Of a DNA stretch of 64,000 bases, positions 48,950 to 58,105 are shown piece by piece. Under the pieces are notes generated by a model. It was not told where the DNA came from and did not search any database. It was given only the letters and a program-made list of their open reading frames with translations. How positions within the stretch are numbered: position 1 is the stretch's first letter; each line of letters opens with the position of its first letter. Source of the DNA: JBBDIK01 sp964640385 (lineage in GTDB: Bacteria > Actinomycetota > UBA4738 > JBBDHU01); contig CAZXFL010000005.1 in NCBI GenBank assembly GCA_964640385.1, positions 1 to 64,000 on the forward strand, written 5' to 3'. Position numbers and translations under genes: made by a program.

Positions 48950-50818
48950 CTAGCCGGCCGCGTGCGAGCTGTCGTGGATGTGCAGCAGCGCGTCGTGATC
49001 CATCTTGCCGACGGGGACGCCGTGGATGACTTCGATGTGGCGGACCAGATCGTCGTGGCTCCCGATAGGCACGTCGTGCGCGTGCCGGACGAGCGGTGCC
49101 GGGAAGGAACGAGAGGAGCCTGCGCGCTCCGGCGCCGCGGGCTCGGTAGGGCCCGGGCCGGCCGACTCGAGAGCGGCGGGTGAATCGGGAACGACAATTA
49201 CGGCTCGATCCGGCTTCGGTTCGGGTTCGGGTTCGGGTTCGGGTTCGGGGTGTGGTTCGGGTTCGGGTTCGGGGTGTGGTTCCGCCGAAGGCGCCGGGAC
49301 GGCTTCGACCACAGGAGCAGTGTGCTGCTCCTCGTGGAGGATCTTGAGTCCCACGGTCCCGTACGTTCCGGCCTTGATCCCGTGTTCGGTCTCGACGTGG
49401 CGCACCAGATCGTCGTGGCTCCCGACCGAACCGCTGTGCGCATGGCCCGTCGCATCGGCCGCAGCGGCCGCGGCGCTCGGGCTGGCGACCTCCGGTGAAT
49501 CCCCCGCGTGCTGCTCCTCATGCAAGCTCTTCAACCCGACGGTTCCGTAGATCCCGGCCTTCAGCCCGTGCTCGGTCTCGACGTGCCGGACCAGGTCATC
49601 GTGGCTGCCGACCGGACCGTTGTGCATGTGGCCCGAACCGGTCGCCGCCGGCACCACGCTGGGCGCCCGGGCCGTCGGCGCCGGAGCGGCCGGCGCAGAC
49701 GAGGTCGACGAGAACCCGCCGCTGGCGGAGAGGGAGAAGGCGTCCGCGGTGGACGACGGAGCAGCCGGCGCCTCGCGCGCCGGCGCCTCGCGCGCCGGCG
49801 CCGGTGCCGACGTGGGCACCGCCGACTGAGCCTGCCTGAGCGCCTCGGCAACTTCCGCCTTGAGCCCCAACCGTCCGACGAGCCACTCGGTCGCTGCCAT
49901 CACCGGCCCCGGCATCACCGAATCGGGCGGCGCCGCCGGCGCTACCTCGCTCTCGCCTTCCGGCTTCACGTCCGGGATCGGAGCCGCACCGGCCGCACTG
50001 AACCCGAACCCACCGCCCCAACCGAACCCGATCAAGCCACCCGATTGGTGATCGGAGCCGACCTCGATGTCGCGGATCGCCTTCGCGCGATCGCGCGAAT
50101 GCTGGAGCATCCGGTCCATGGCCTCCTGATCCGGAGCGACCGACGTCGCCAGCATCGAGACGAACATCAGTTCCGCCTTGGCCAGCCGAGACGACGCGCC
50201 GATCTGGGTGTTCGTGCTGCCGACGACGTCCGTCCCCGTCACAGCCCGCATCATCTCCTCCGTCGCCGCGATGGATGATTCCAACGCCTTCCGAAGGGCC
50301 TCGTATACCCGCGTCGAGTCGATCTTCTTCTTGGCGAACAGACCGCGCTTCTTCTCCGGCGGCCAGAATCGCTGGACCAACGGTTGGGCCATCGCGATGG
50401 CCTTCTCCAGATCGGACGGCGACCTTGCAGCGGCAACCCGCTTCCCCAACTTCGAGCAGTCCAGGATCACGTCGCGCAGGAACACGTTCGGCCAGTCGGT
50501 CGACTCCACGGCAACCAGTGTTCGGGCCAAGCTCGCGCGTCCGTTCTCGAAGAAGCGCTGTCGCAGTTCGCCCGCGGCGCCCAGCGACCACTCGGGGACC
50601 GGGGCATCGAGGCGCATCCGGCCCTCCATCCCCTCGGCGTTGACCCTCGGCAGTCCGTCGAACTCGACCCGCCACAGTTCGGTCGCGATGCCGTGCATCA
50701 ACAGGTACGGCGCGGACAGCGCGCGAGTGTCATCAGCCCAATCCCCGGACCCGGGGCTGGGCCACTGCGACCCGACCTGGTCGTATCGGTCGGCCTTCAG
50801 CCAGATGAATCCCTTCAT
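48950..50818 (-). CDS. large protein with three His-rich HDDLVRH repeats, unknown function
   Basis: ATG 50818 after GGAGGAG gives 622 residues. The N-terminal 260 residues are helical (RQRFFENGRASLARTLVAVE, RVYEALRKALESSIAATEEM), followed by Ala/Pro-rich spacers. Three copies of a 35-residue unit occur at about 403, 465 and 585: GSHDDLVRHVETEHGLKAG...LHEEQH (twice) and a diverged GSHDDLVRHIEVIHG. An EPEPEPHPEPEP spacer lies before the last copy. The conserved His spacing suggests a small metal-binding or helical-hairpin unit. No signal peptide; the role is unknown. It lies just outside the element's right junction. Confidence 0.75.
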   Translation of the reverse strand: MKGFIWLKADRYDQVGSQWPSPGSGDWADDTRALSAPYLLMHGIATELWRVEFDGLPRVNAEGMEGRMRLDAPVPEWSLGAAGELRQRFFENGRASLARTLVAVESTDWPNVFLRDVILDCSKLGKRVAAARSPSDLEKAIAMAQPLVQRFWPPEKKRGLFAKKKIDSTRVYEALRKALESSIAATEEMMRAVTGTDVVGSTNTQIGASSRLAKAELMFVSMLATSVAPDQEAMDRMLQHSRDRAKAIRDIEVGSDHQSGGLIGFGWGGGFGFSAAGAAPIPDVKPEGESEVAPAAPPDSVMPGPVMAATEWLVGRLGLKAEVAEALRQAQSAVPTSAPAPAREAPAREAPAAPSSTADAFSLSASGGFSSTSSAPAAPAPTARAPSVVPAATGSGHMHNGPVGSHDDLVRHVETEHGLKAGIYGTVGLKSLHEEQHAGDSPEVASPSAAAAAADATGHAHSGSVGSHDDLVRHVETEHGIKAGTYGTVGLKILHEEQHTAPVVEAVPAPSAEPHPEPEPEPHPEPEPEPEPEPKPDRAVIVVPDSPAALESAGPGPTEPAAPERAGSSRSFPAPLVRHAHDVPIGSHDDLVRHIEVIHGVPVGKMDHDALLHIHDSSHAAG

Positions 50819-50989
50819 CCCACTCCTCCGGCAGGGGGCATACCTGTCCCGCACGATCCACGCACCGGACCTAGGGGAAAGGTGTCATGCCCTCCCTCCG
50901 GAGGTCAACCGGAAGGGTCGGCCATCTGCCCCACGGGCGAACGACGTACGACCGCCCGGCGCTTGCGGTCCCCGAGGGGCGCCTGTTCA

Positions 50990-51736
50990 CTAACCGCAGT
51001 TCGACGCCTCGCGATGGACCCGGTCCCCCACATCCACGCCCTCCTGCCGAGCGAGATCCGCGAGGTCGTCCCGGAACCCCTTCATGTGGACGTGACTCCA
51101 GTCGCCGTGGGTCAGGCAGCGCCACGACCCGACCCGCTCCCGGTGGAACGGCGAGTTCAGCGACTCGCTGTGCCCGATGACGTCGCCCAGATCGATCCCG
51201 TACTGCTCCATCAGCCAGAGGGTAAGCCACTGCGCCGCCTCGTACTGGCGCTCCCGGCGCATGATCTGGCGATCGCTCGTTCCCACCATCTCGATGCCGA
51301 CCGCCGTCCAGTTGAGTCCGACCGCGTGCCGGCAGATGATCCCCAGGTCCACCAGCTGGAAGATCGTCCCGTCCTTGTCGATGATGAATTGCGCACACAC
51401 GCCGGGCTTCTCGCCGTTGTAGATGCGGTTGCCCTCGAACGTCCACCACGCGCTCGCGAAGGTCGTGCTCGCCGTGAAGTGCTCGACGATGACCTTCGGA
51501 TCCTCGAGCCGCCAGGTGTTCATGCCGTAGTGGCGTCGCGCGTACCCCGCGGTCTGGCGCTTGCGCTTGGGCCCGAACGAGATACGTCGCCACCGGATGT
51601 CGGGTTGCGTCACGCTCGGGACCGGCGACGACTCGGCGACCTGGGAGGTCTCCGCCGCCGATGGTGCGGGCATGAACCCGAGCACGAGAGCAAGCACGGC
51701 GGCCGCGCGCACGCCGCGCCGCAGGGAAGCGTTCAT
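50990..51736 (-). CDS. secreted N-acetylmuramoyl-L-alanine amidase (Amidase_2/PGRP-type)
   Basis: The 248-residue protein has a signal peptide (AAAVLALVLGFMPAPSAAE) and an Amidase_2 domain. Zinc ligands and catalytic residues lie in VIVEHFTAS (first His), RHAVGLNWTAVGIEMVG, and the late LTHGDWSHVHM; DVIGHSES contributes a conserved segment. It cleaves the bond between muramic acid and the stem peptide and would act in the cell wall. ATG 51736 starts the signal. Confidence 0.85.
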   Translation of the reverse strand: MNASLRRGVRAAAVLALVLGFMPAPSAAETSQVAESSPVPSVTQPDIRWRRISFGPKRKRQTAGYARRHYGMNTWRLEDPKVIVEHFTASTTFASAWWTFEGNRIYNGEKPGVCAQFIIDKDGTIFQLVDLGIICRHAVGLNWTAVGIEMVGTSDRQIMRRERQYEAAQWLTLWLMEQYGIDLGDVIGHSESLNSPFHRERVGSWRCLTHGDWSHVHMKGFRDDLADLARQEGVDVGDRVHREASNCG

Positions 51737-51765
51737 CGTCCGATGGTACCCCCGGATACGCGCAG

Positions 51766-51792
51766 GGCGGCCGGACCTGAGGTCCGGCCGCC
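51766..51792 (-). terminator. perfect hairpin terminator of the HdeD-family gene
   Basis: GGCGGCCGGACC-TGA-GGTCCGGCCGCC is a perfect 12-bp stem with a three-base loop, placed 20 bases beyond the stop of the minus-strand HdeD gene. Confidence 0.7.
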
Positions 51793-51811
51793 TCGCGGAG
51801 AACTCGCTTCC

Positions 51812-52363
51812 CTACGCAGCCGCCTGCTTCAGCGCATGCATCCGGAAGGCGAACACGATCTCGGTGATCCCCCGGATCAGGCACATCGCCCCGACCCACA
51901 GGACGAGCAGCGCGATCGAACGACTCGCCGAACCCGCCGCCCAGAACCCCAGGAGGATCTCGATGATCCCGGCGAGCAATAGCAGCCACCACACCGGGAC
52001 GTCTTCCCGCTCCATCAGCGAGACGATGATGTCGAAGGTTCCTTTGATCAGCAGGAAGAAACTGACCAGGGAGGCCAACGTCAGGAACGCGTCCCCCGGC
52101 TGGATCAGCGCGAAGATGCCGCCGACCGCGAACAGGATGCCCAGCAGCACGTGCACCCACTTCCACCTCTCGGCGACGTACGCAGCCCCGAACTCGTTGA
52201 TCCCCGCGAAGAGCAGGACCATCCCGACCAGGATGCCGATCGCGACGGCGGATTCCAGATCGAAGCGGAGGATCATGAATGCGATCAGGACCCACAGCAG
52301 GCCGGTGAACAAGAACCAGCCCCACATCCCCGACACCTGCTGCTCGGCGCTCTTCTGTTCCAT
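51812..52363 (-). CDS. HdeD/DUF308 family membrane protein
   Basis: The 183-residue product has six hydrophobic helices in three similar pairs (LFTGLLWVLIAFMILRFD, LLGILFAVGGIFALIQPG, LLLLAGIIEILLGFWAAG), the hallmark of HdeD/DUF308 proteins. Enterobacterial HdeD contributes to acid resistance; actinobacterial members are uncharacterised. ATG 52363 is selected after GGGGAAGGGG, six codons inside a longer frame. Confidence 0.85.
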   Translation of the reverse strand: MEQKSAEQQVSGMWGWFLFTGLLWVLIAFMILRFDLESAVAIGILVGMVLLFAGINEFGAAYVAERWKWVHVLLGILFAVGGIFALIQPGDAFLTLASLVSFFLLIKGTFDIIVSLMEREDVPVWWLLLLAGIIEILLGFWAAGSASRSIALLVLWVGAMCLIRGITEIVFAFRMHALKQAAA

Positions 52364-52408
52364 GAACGGCCCCTTCCCCAAGAGACGACGCCAGCATCGT
52401 ACCCCTGC

Positions 52409-52963
52409 CTAGGGCCCGGAGCGTGGAGGTTCGGGGCCGGAGCGTCCCCGCCCCCACTCCTCCTTCAGGAGTTCCTTTGCCAGGTCCCATTGGGAGAAAC
52501 CACCGAGCGCACGCACGATGTGCTCCTCCAAGAAGGTGAGGAACCGGTAGAGCCCGTAGAGGCTCCCCCGCTCTTCGTCGCCCTCGAAGTCGCCGGGGTC
52601 GGTCTCCTCGGTGACCTCGAGCCGCACGCCAAGCACCAGTCGGGCGTCGTTGATCGCCGCGAGCCACGCGGTCAGCTCGTCCTCGGGCAGGCGGTCGGCG
52701 TCCAGGGTCCGCTCCAATGTCGCCACCGCTTCCAAGCGCTGCGTTGTGAGGTCGTCGCGCACCATGCCGTCGAACGCCCGGTTGTGCTCCTCGTCGTCTA
52801 TCGAGGCCGGAGGGAAGAGGCGCTTGAACGCTGCGTCGGCCGGATCCGATCCCTCGACGACCTCGCGGAGCATCGCCGGCAAGAGCCTGAGCGCCTCGCG
52901 CTCTTCGGCGGACAGGGTGAGTTTGAAGTCGCCTCGGCGGGTCCGCTTCACGCGTTCGAGCAT
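52409..52963 (-). CDS. DUF2017 family protein
   Basis: The 184-residue protein begins LERVKRTRRGDFKLTLSAEE and contains LRLLPAMLREVVEG and AWLAAINDARLVLGVRLEVT, ending with a LYGLYRFLTFLEEHIVRAL helix: a DUF2017 protein. The ATG overlaps the TGA of clpS by one base, a pairing conserved in actinobacteria. It is thought to work with or near the ClpS/ClpP system but its function is unknown. Confidence 0.88.
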   Translation of the reverse strand: MLERVKRTRRGDFKLTLSAEEREALRLLPAMLREVVEGSDPADAAFKRLFPPASIDDEEHNRAFDGMVRDDLTTQRLEAVATLERTLDADRLPEDELTAWLAAINDARLVLGVRLEVTEETDPGDFEGDEERGSLYGLYRFLTFLEEHIVRALGGFSQWDLAKELLKEEWGRGRSGPEPPRSGP

Positions 52964-53268
52964 CAGCGGTCTTTCTGCATCGTCGCCCAGAGACCGTGCG
53001 CATGCAGGCGCGCCACGTCGAACTCGGCCTTTTCCTTCGTCCCGTTCGAAACTACGGCCTTGCCCTTGTGATGCACGTCGAGCATCAGTTTGGTCGCCTT
53101 CTCGAGCCCGTACCCGAACAGCTTCTGGAGCACGAACACGACGTAGGTCATCAGGTTCACGGGGTCGTTCCAGACGATAACCACCCACGGGACATCGGGC
53201 TCGACGTCCTCATCGCCGACGGGGCGATCAACCTCGACCGGGGCCTCGATGACGGTCGACTCGGTCAT
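52963..53268 (-). CDS. clpS: ATP-dependent Clp protease adaptor ClpS
   Basis: ATG 53268 gives 101 residues with the ClpS core: WVVIVWNDPVNLMTYVVFVL (the Asp-Pro-Val-Asn-x-Met substrate pocket), GYGLEKATKLMLDVHHKGKA and DVARLHAHGLWATMQKD. It delivers N-degron proteins to ClpAP/ClpCP. The N-terminal extension is acidic. Translationally coupled to the DUF2017 gene. Confidence 0.95.
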   Translation of the reverse strand: MTESTVIEAPVEVDRPVGDEDVEPDVPWVVIVWNDPVNLMTYVVFVLQKLFGYGLEKATKLMLDVHHKGKAVVSNGTKEKAEFDVARLHAHGLWATMQKDR

Positions 53269-53336
53269 ACAGGCATCGTGGCACAGCGCCGGGACCGCGA
53301 CCAGTGCCGGCGCTTCCGGCCCGAGCCCGGGACGGA

Positions 53337-53342
53337 TAGCAT
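53337..53342 (+). promoter_or_regulatory. leaderless -10 box TAGCAT
   Basis: TAGCAT ends seven bases before ATG 53350. An in-frame GTG at 53344 lies too close to the box to be the start, so the box helps decide the start. Confidence 0.5.
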
Positions 53343-53349
53343 CGTGCGG

Positions 53350-55713
53350 ATGGCGACCGAGGCTCCGAAGGACCCGGCGAGGACCGGACTGACCCAGGCC
53401 CAAGTCGGCGAACGGATCGAGCGCGGTGAGGTCAACGACGTGGGCGCCGCGCCCAGCCGCAGCATCTGGTCCATAGTCCGCGAGAACACCCTCACCTGGT
53501 TCAACCTGCTGCTCGGCGGCCTCGCGATCATCATCATCGTCGCGGGCTCGCTGCGTGACGCGATGTTCGGTCTGGTCATCATCGCGAACGCCGGCATCGG
53601 CATCGTGCAGGAGTTACGGGCGAAGCGGACGCTCGACCGGCTGGCGGTACTCTCGGCGCCGGCCGCCCGGGTGCTGCGCGACGGCGATGTGCGCGAGATG
53701 GGCGTCGGCGAGGTCGTCTTGGACGACGTGCTGGACCTGCAGGCCGGCGATCAGATCGTGGTCGACGGCTCGGTGCTCACCTCCGAGGGCCTCGAGGTCG
53801 ACGAGTCGCTCCTGACCGGCGAAGCCGATCCCGTCGTCAAGACCCCGGGAGACGAGGTGCTCTCCGGAAGCTTCGTGGCGGCCGGTTCGGGGCGCTGCCG
53901 CGCGACCCGTGTCGGTCAAGATGCGTACGCGGCGCAGCTCTCCTCGGAGGCGCGCCGGTTCACGCTGGTCCATTCGGAACTGCGCTCTGGGATCGACCAG
54001 ATCCTGAAAGTGATCGGCATCGCGCTGGTCCCCGCAGCCGCGATCTTGATCTGGAGTCAACTGAGCGCCCATGAGTCGACCGAGGAGGCGATCGCCGGCG
54101 CGGTGGCCGGAACGGTGGCGATGGTGCCGGAAGGCCTGGTGCTGCTGACGAGCGTCGCGTTCGCGGTCGGCGTCGTGCGTCTGGCCAAGCACCGCGTGTT
54201 GGTTCAGGAACTCGCAGCGATCGAGGTGCTCGCGCGCGTGGACGTGCTCTGCGTCGACAAGACCGGCACGCTCACCGAGGGGAAGCTCGATGTCGAACAC
54301 CTCGAGATCGTCGGCGACGACGCCGAGGTACGCGAAGCGCTGGCGGCGTTGGTGGCCGCCGATCCCAACCCGAACGCCACCCTGCGCGCGATCGGCGACA
54401 CCTTCCCGGATGCGCCCGATGGCTGGTGGATGCGCGAGGTCGCGCCGTTCTCCTCTGCACGCAAGTGGAGCGGCGCGACCTTCGAGGAGCACGGAACCTG
54501 GATCCTCGGGGCGCCGGACGTGTTGTTCCCCGCGATCGCGACACCGGACGCGGACGAGCTCGCAGGCCGCTGCGAGACGGCGGCGCTCGCGGGCGGACGG
54601 GTCGTGCTGGCCGCGCACAGCCGAGAGTCGTTGGTCGGCACCGACCTGCCGTCCGGTCTCGAGCCTTCCGCCATCGTGGTGCTGGGTGACCGCGTCCGCA
54701 CGGACGCCGCCCAAACCCTCGCCTACTTCGCAGAGCAGGATGTCGCCGTGAAGATCATCTCGGGCGACCACCCCGCCACGGTGGCGGCGGTCGCCGGCAA
54801 GCTCGACGCTCCCGGCGCCGGCGACCCGGTCGACGCCCGCGCGCTGCCAGAAGATCTGGATGAGCTGGCAGAGGTACTGGATGAGCGCTCCATCTTCGGG
54901 CGCGTCACGCCCCAGCAGAAGCGGGCGATGGTCGGGGCACTGCAGTCGCGCGGGCATGTGGTGGCGATGACCGGCGACGGCGTCAACGACGTGCTGGCGC
55001 TCAAGGACGCCGACATCGGCGTCGCGATGGGCTCGGGCGCCGCCGCCACGCGCGCGGTCGCGCAACTCGTGCTGCTCGATTCAACCTTCGATTCCCTCCC
55101 GCCGGTCGTGGCCGAGGGGCGCCGGGTGCTCGGCAACATCGAACGCACCGCGAACCTGTACCTGACGAAATCGACCTACGCATGGCTGCTCGCCGTCGGT
55201 ATCGGCCTGTTCGCGTTGCCCTTCCCGTTCCTGCCGCGACACCTGACGCTGGTCGGCGCGCTGACGATCGGGATCCCCTCGTTCTTCCTGGCGCTCGCAC
55301 CCAACACGGAACGCGCGCGGCCCGGGTTCCTGCGGCGCGTCCTGCGTTTCTCCCTCCCCGCAGGTGCGGTCACCGCGGTCGCGACGTTCCTGGCGTACGC
55401 CTTGGTCAGCGAGCAGCCGGGCATCTCGCTGGAAGAAGCGCAGACCACGGCCACGATGGTGCTGGCGTGGGTCGGGCTGCTGATCGTGGGCATCGTGGCG
55501 AAGCCACTCGCCCCGTCGAGACTGATGCTGATCTGGGGCATGGCGGCCACGTTCCTGGCGGTCCTGCTCATCCCGGCGACCCGCGACTTCTTCGCGCTCG
55601 AACTGCCGCCGGCCGTGGACTGGCTGGCCGCGTTCGGCATCGCCGCGATCGTCTGGTCGTTCGCGCGGCTGTTCATCCCCCGGCGCGCGGGCCCGACCCA
55701 GGATGGCGACTGA
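53350..55713 (+). CDS. CtpE-like cation-transporting P-type ATPase
   Basis: The 787-residue P-type ATPase has the phosphorylation motif CVDKTGTLTEG, an A-domain LLTGEADPV, MTGDGVNDVLALKDADIGVA, and about ten membrane helices. The M4 sequence AMVPEGLVLLTSVAFAVGVV and overall shape match actinobacterial CtpE, which imports Ca2+ in mycobacteria, better than heavy-metal P1B pumps (no CPx). Substrate is probably Ca2+ or Mg2+. The start at 53350 is set by a leaderless TAGCAT box. It is divergent from clpS. Confidence 0.88.
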   Translation: MATEAPKDPARTGLTQAQVGERIERGEVNDVGAAPSRSIWSIVRENTLTWFNLLLGGLAIIIIVAGSLRDAMFGLVIIANAGIGIVQELRAKRTLDRLAVLSAPAARVLRDGDVREMGVGEVVLDDVLDLQAGDQIVVDGSVLTSEGLEVDESLLTGEADPVVKTPGDEVLSGSFVAAGSGRCRATRVGQDAYAAQLSSEARRFTLVHSELRSGIDQILKVIGIALVPAAAILIWSQLSAHESTEEAIAGAVAGTVAMVPEGLVLLTSVAFAVGVVRLAKHRVLVQELAAIEVLARVDVLCVDKTGTLTEGKLDVEHLEIVGDDAEVREALAALVAADPNPNATLRAIGDTFPDAPDGWWMREVAPFSSARKWSGATFEEHGTWILGAPDVLFPAIATPDADELAGRCETAALAGGRVVLAAHSRESLVGTDLPSGLEPSAIVVLGDRVRTDAAQTLAYFAEQDVAVKIISGDHPATVAAVAGKLDAPGAGDPVDARALPEDLDELAEVLDERSIFGRVTPQQKRAMVGALQSRGHVVAMTGDGVNDVLALKDADIGVAMGSGAAATRAVAQLVLLDSTFDSLPPVVAEGRRVLGNIERTANLYLTKSTYAWLLAVGIGLFALPFPFLPRHLTLVGALTIGIPSFFLALAPNTERARPGFLRRVLRFSLPAGAVTAVATFLAYALVSEQPGISLEEAQTTATMVLAWVGLLIVGIVAKPLAPSRLMLIWGMAATFLAVLLIPATRDFFALELPPAVDWLAAFGIAAIVWSFARLFIPRRAGPTQDGD

Positions 55714-55732
55714 CCCTCCCCGACAACGCGAA

Positions 55733-55756
55733 CGGCCGCCGGTTTCCCGGCGGCCG
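55733..55756. terminator. bidirectional GC-rich hairpin
   Basis: CGGCCGCCGG-TTTC-CCGGCGGCCG is a perfect 10-bp stem-loop between the ends of the convergent ATPase and pentapeptide genes. Confidence 0.7.
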
Positions 55757-55776
55757 CCGCGTCGACGTACTTCGGA

Positions 55777-56622
55777 TCAGATCCCGGTCTCGACCGTCGC
55801 CGATTCCTCGGTCTCGCCGTAATCGTTGCTCACCTTCAGCGTGACATCGTGGCTCTTGGCGTCGCACTTGATCTTGATGACCTCTTCGCCACCGTTGCCG
55901 TTGCCGTCCTCGGCATCCCCGACCACGACCGTGCCGTCCACCAGGATCTCCCAGGCGGTCGCGTACTTGGTGACGTAGCCGACGCCGAGGTCCTTCTTCT
56001 TGCTGCCGTGCTTGAGGCAGTCGACCCGCTTCTTCACGCTCAGCGAGGTGATCTTCGGACCGTCCTTCTTGGTGGACGGACTTGACGTCGCGCTCGGCTT
56101 CGGCGACGCGGTCGATCCACCCGGGCAGTTGGCGTCGTTCTTGGAACCGTCGGGCATGATCGTGCCGCAGTAGTGCGTGCCGGTCGTGTTGACGCCGTTA
56201 TCCCGCGCATCGGTCATGTTCGCGTAGGCCAGGTTCGCGCCGGCGAGGTTCGCGTTCTCGAGGCTGGCCCCCTGCATCCGTGCGCTGTCCAGCGTCGCGC
56301 CAGACAGGTTCGCCTTCCGCAGGTCGGCGCCCCGCAGGTTCGCGTGCCGCAAGTCCGCACCCGACAGGTCCGCACCCTTGAGGTTCGCACCGGCGAGCTC
56401 AGCGTGATGCAGGTTCGCGTTCCTGAGGTCGTCACCGCGGCAGTTCGTCTTCTTCTCGATGACGCAGTCGCCGATCTTCTCCGCAGTCGGCGGAGGGCTG
56501 ACGTCGGCCGGCGACGGGGCGGTGACTGGGCTGGTCTGCGCCTGCGGCGACGGTGTGGACTTGCTGGGACACGCCACGAGCAGCAACGAAAGCGCCGCGA
56601 CGGCCATGAGCAATCTCCTCAT
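55777..56622 (-). CDS. pentapeptide-repeat lipoprotein
   Basis: ATG 56622 after AAAGGAGGAGG gives 281 residues with a lipoprotein signal (LSLLLVAC). A Pro/Thr linker follows, then about 14 pentapeptide repeats of A(D/N)LxX type (ELAGANLKGADLSGADLRHA) that form a right-handed quadrilateral helix. An Ig-like beta domain (VTLKVSNDYGETEESATVE) ends the chain. Exported pentapeptide proteins may bind surfaces or partners; the DNA-mimic role of cytosolic ones does not apply here. Confidence 0.88.
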   Translation of the reverse strand: MRRLLMAVAALSLLLVACPSKSTPSPQAQTSPVTAPSPADVSPPPTAEKIGDCVIEKKTNCRGDDLRNANLHHAELAGANLKGADLSGADLRHANLRGADLRKANLSGATLDSARMQGASLENANLAGANLAYANMTDARDNGVNTTGTHYCGTIMPDGSKNDANCPGGSTASPKPSATSSPSTKKDGPKITSLSVKKRVDCLKHGSKKKDLGVGYVTKYATAWEILVDGTVVVGDAEDGNGNGGEEVIKIKCDAKSHDVTLKVSNDYGETEESATVETGI

Positions 56623-57097
56623 GCTGGCCTCCTCCTTTGGTTCCCGCAGGCGAGCAGCCCCGGGCCCGCACGATGATAGGGCATCCGACGCGCGGTGCGA
56701 GCATCCCTCGGCGGCCAGGTGCCTGGGCCAGCACGGAGGGGACGCCAGCCCCCCGAACCCCTCGACACCGCTCGACTCTCTCCCGCCCCCACACGTAGGC
56801 TCCCGGCATGCGTTCCCAGCGAGCCCTCGGCGAGCGACTCGGATAGGAGGGAACGCCCCTCGCGCGGCCCCAGAAACGCGAAGATCCCGCCTCCTGCAGC
56901 ACCAGGACGACGGGTTCTCGCCTTCAGGACATTTCGTTGCCGCCGTACTTTTGGCGACCACATCCTCCCCCGTCGGGGAGAAGGCACCTCGGGTGTCCGT
57001 CCCAGGTTGCCGGGCCCGGCCTTCTGCCGAACCACTCCTGATGCTGGAAATAGCGTACTACATGAGTCCGACAAGGCATCTCTGCAGGCAAGGAGGC
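56623..57097. other. 475-base stretch with no full gene, at the edge of a nuclease island
   Basis: No protein-like reading frame was found. It contains one orphan leaderless start (56796-56846) and several GC-rich short hairpins. It may be a remnant of a host gene broken when the following nuclease genes arrived. Confidence 0.45.
56796..56846 (+). promoter_or_regulatory. orphan leaderless promoter with 12-codon open frame
   Basis: TAGGCT at 56796-56801 ends exactly six bases before ATG 56808, which opens only MRSQRALGERLG before TAG at 56844. The match to the window's leaderless pattern is precise, but no long gene follows. It could be a leader peptide or the start of a truncated gene. Confidence 0.4.
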
Positions 57098-58024
57098 CTA
57101 TCCGGCCGCCGCAAGGAATCGCTGAAACCGGGAATCCAACAACTCGCGGTCCGGCCAAGACGGACGACTCCTAGGCACGGTGATCTCCGCGTTGTGGATT
57201 CCTTGCAATGCGTGCCTCAGCGTGGGCCCGTCTACCTCCTCCAGCACGTCCTCCCGTACCTTCACCACGTAGTCGGGCGACACCCCGATCACAAGTCGGT
57301 CGAACGCACGGTGGTGGATCGCGCACATCGCCATCGCGTTCGAGACTCTGGCGGCACCACCCTCGCTGTCGGGATGGATATGGGCCGCATCGAGGAGTTC
57401 TGGATGGTGCCGTAGGCGGCAGAGAGCGCACTGCTCCTCATAGGCGCGGAGCACCAACTTGCGGAAGGGCTCCTGGTGCAGGCGTCGCTTCGCCTCCGCG
57501 ACCGCGTATTCCGTCCGCAACGCGATATCGGCAGGATGGGGCGATTCGAGGTCCCACTGCTCACGCAGGTCGTCCGTGATGGCGAGGACGAACTGTCGCA
57601 TCCCCGGCTCCTCGCCCACTAGGAACACAGGAAACACAGCCTCGTAGAGCCCCTTCGCGACGCCGTTGAACCACACAAGAGGTTTTCCCTCCCGAAGGAT
57701 CGCTCTCAGCGACCGATTGTCTGAATGGTCCGGGTCGGCACCCTGCCACTTGTACCGCCAGTACCCGTCTTCACCCAGGCCGTCCTCGTACGGACGATCT
57801 TCTCCTTCCTCTCGATAGACAGTCAGGATGCTGAGTGCTGCGTCCATGAAGGCTGGCTTCCAGATTCCCCGACCGGCTGGAGACGTGAGCGGTATCTCCC
57901 GACCTCCGAATCGGAACCCGCGAAGATCCGCACTACGCACGAGGCCGCCCGCACGAGAGACGGCAGACTGGAGGAACTCGAACATCGCCGCCCGCAAGGC
58001 ATCGTCGTCGTCGGCCCCTCGCAT
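57098..58024 (-). CDS. HNH restriction endonuclease
   Basis: The 308-residue protein has a C-terminal HNH domain: QCALCRLRH (Cys199, Cys202), LDAAHIHPDSEGG (His215), RVSNAMAMCAIHHRAFD (Asn229, His237). The N-terminal half contains YWRYKWQGADPDHSDNRSLR and LVWFNGVAKGLYEAVFPVFL, the conserved pattern of HNH restriction-type enzymes, several of which attack modified DNA. ATG 58024 lacks a Shine-Dalgarno, with CATACT six bases before it. It is divergent from a second nuclease-like gene. Confidence 0.82.
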   Translation of the reverse strand: MRGADDDDALRAAMFEFLQSAVSRAGGLVRSADLRGFRFGGREIPLTSPAGRGIWKPAFMDAALSILTVYREEGEDRPYEDGLGEDGYWRYKWQGADPDHSDNRSLRAILREGKPLVWFNGVAKGLYEAVFPVFLVGEEPGMRQFVLAITDDLREQWDLESPHPADIALRTEYAVAEAKRRLHQEPFRKLVLRAYEEQCALCRLRHHPELLDAAHIHPDSEGGAARVSNAMAMCAIHHRAFDRLVIGVSPDYVVKVREDVLEEVDGPTLRHALQGIHNAEITVPRSRPSWPDRELLDSRFQRFLAAAG

Positions 58025-58105
58025 CTGGCGAGTATGCCCGCATGAGCGCGGTCTACGCCAGCCTGGCCTTGCTCTCGAGAGGCCGGATCGGCGATCCTGC
58101 CCTTC

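Noticed and set aside
49200..49280. GGTTCG hexamer array, considered as a minisatellite or CRISPR-like repeat
   Set aside because: It encodes an in-frame Glu-Pro spacer of the His-repeat protein and has no spacers.
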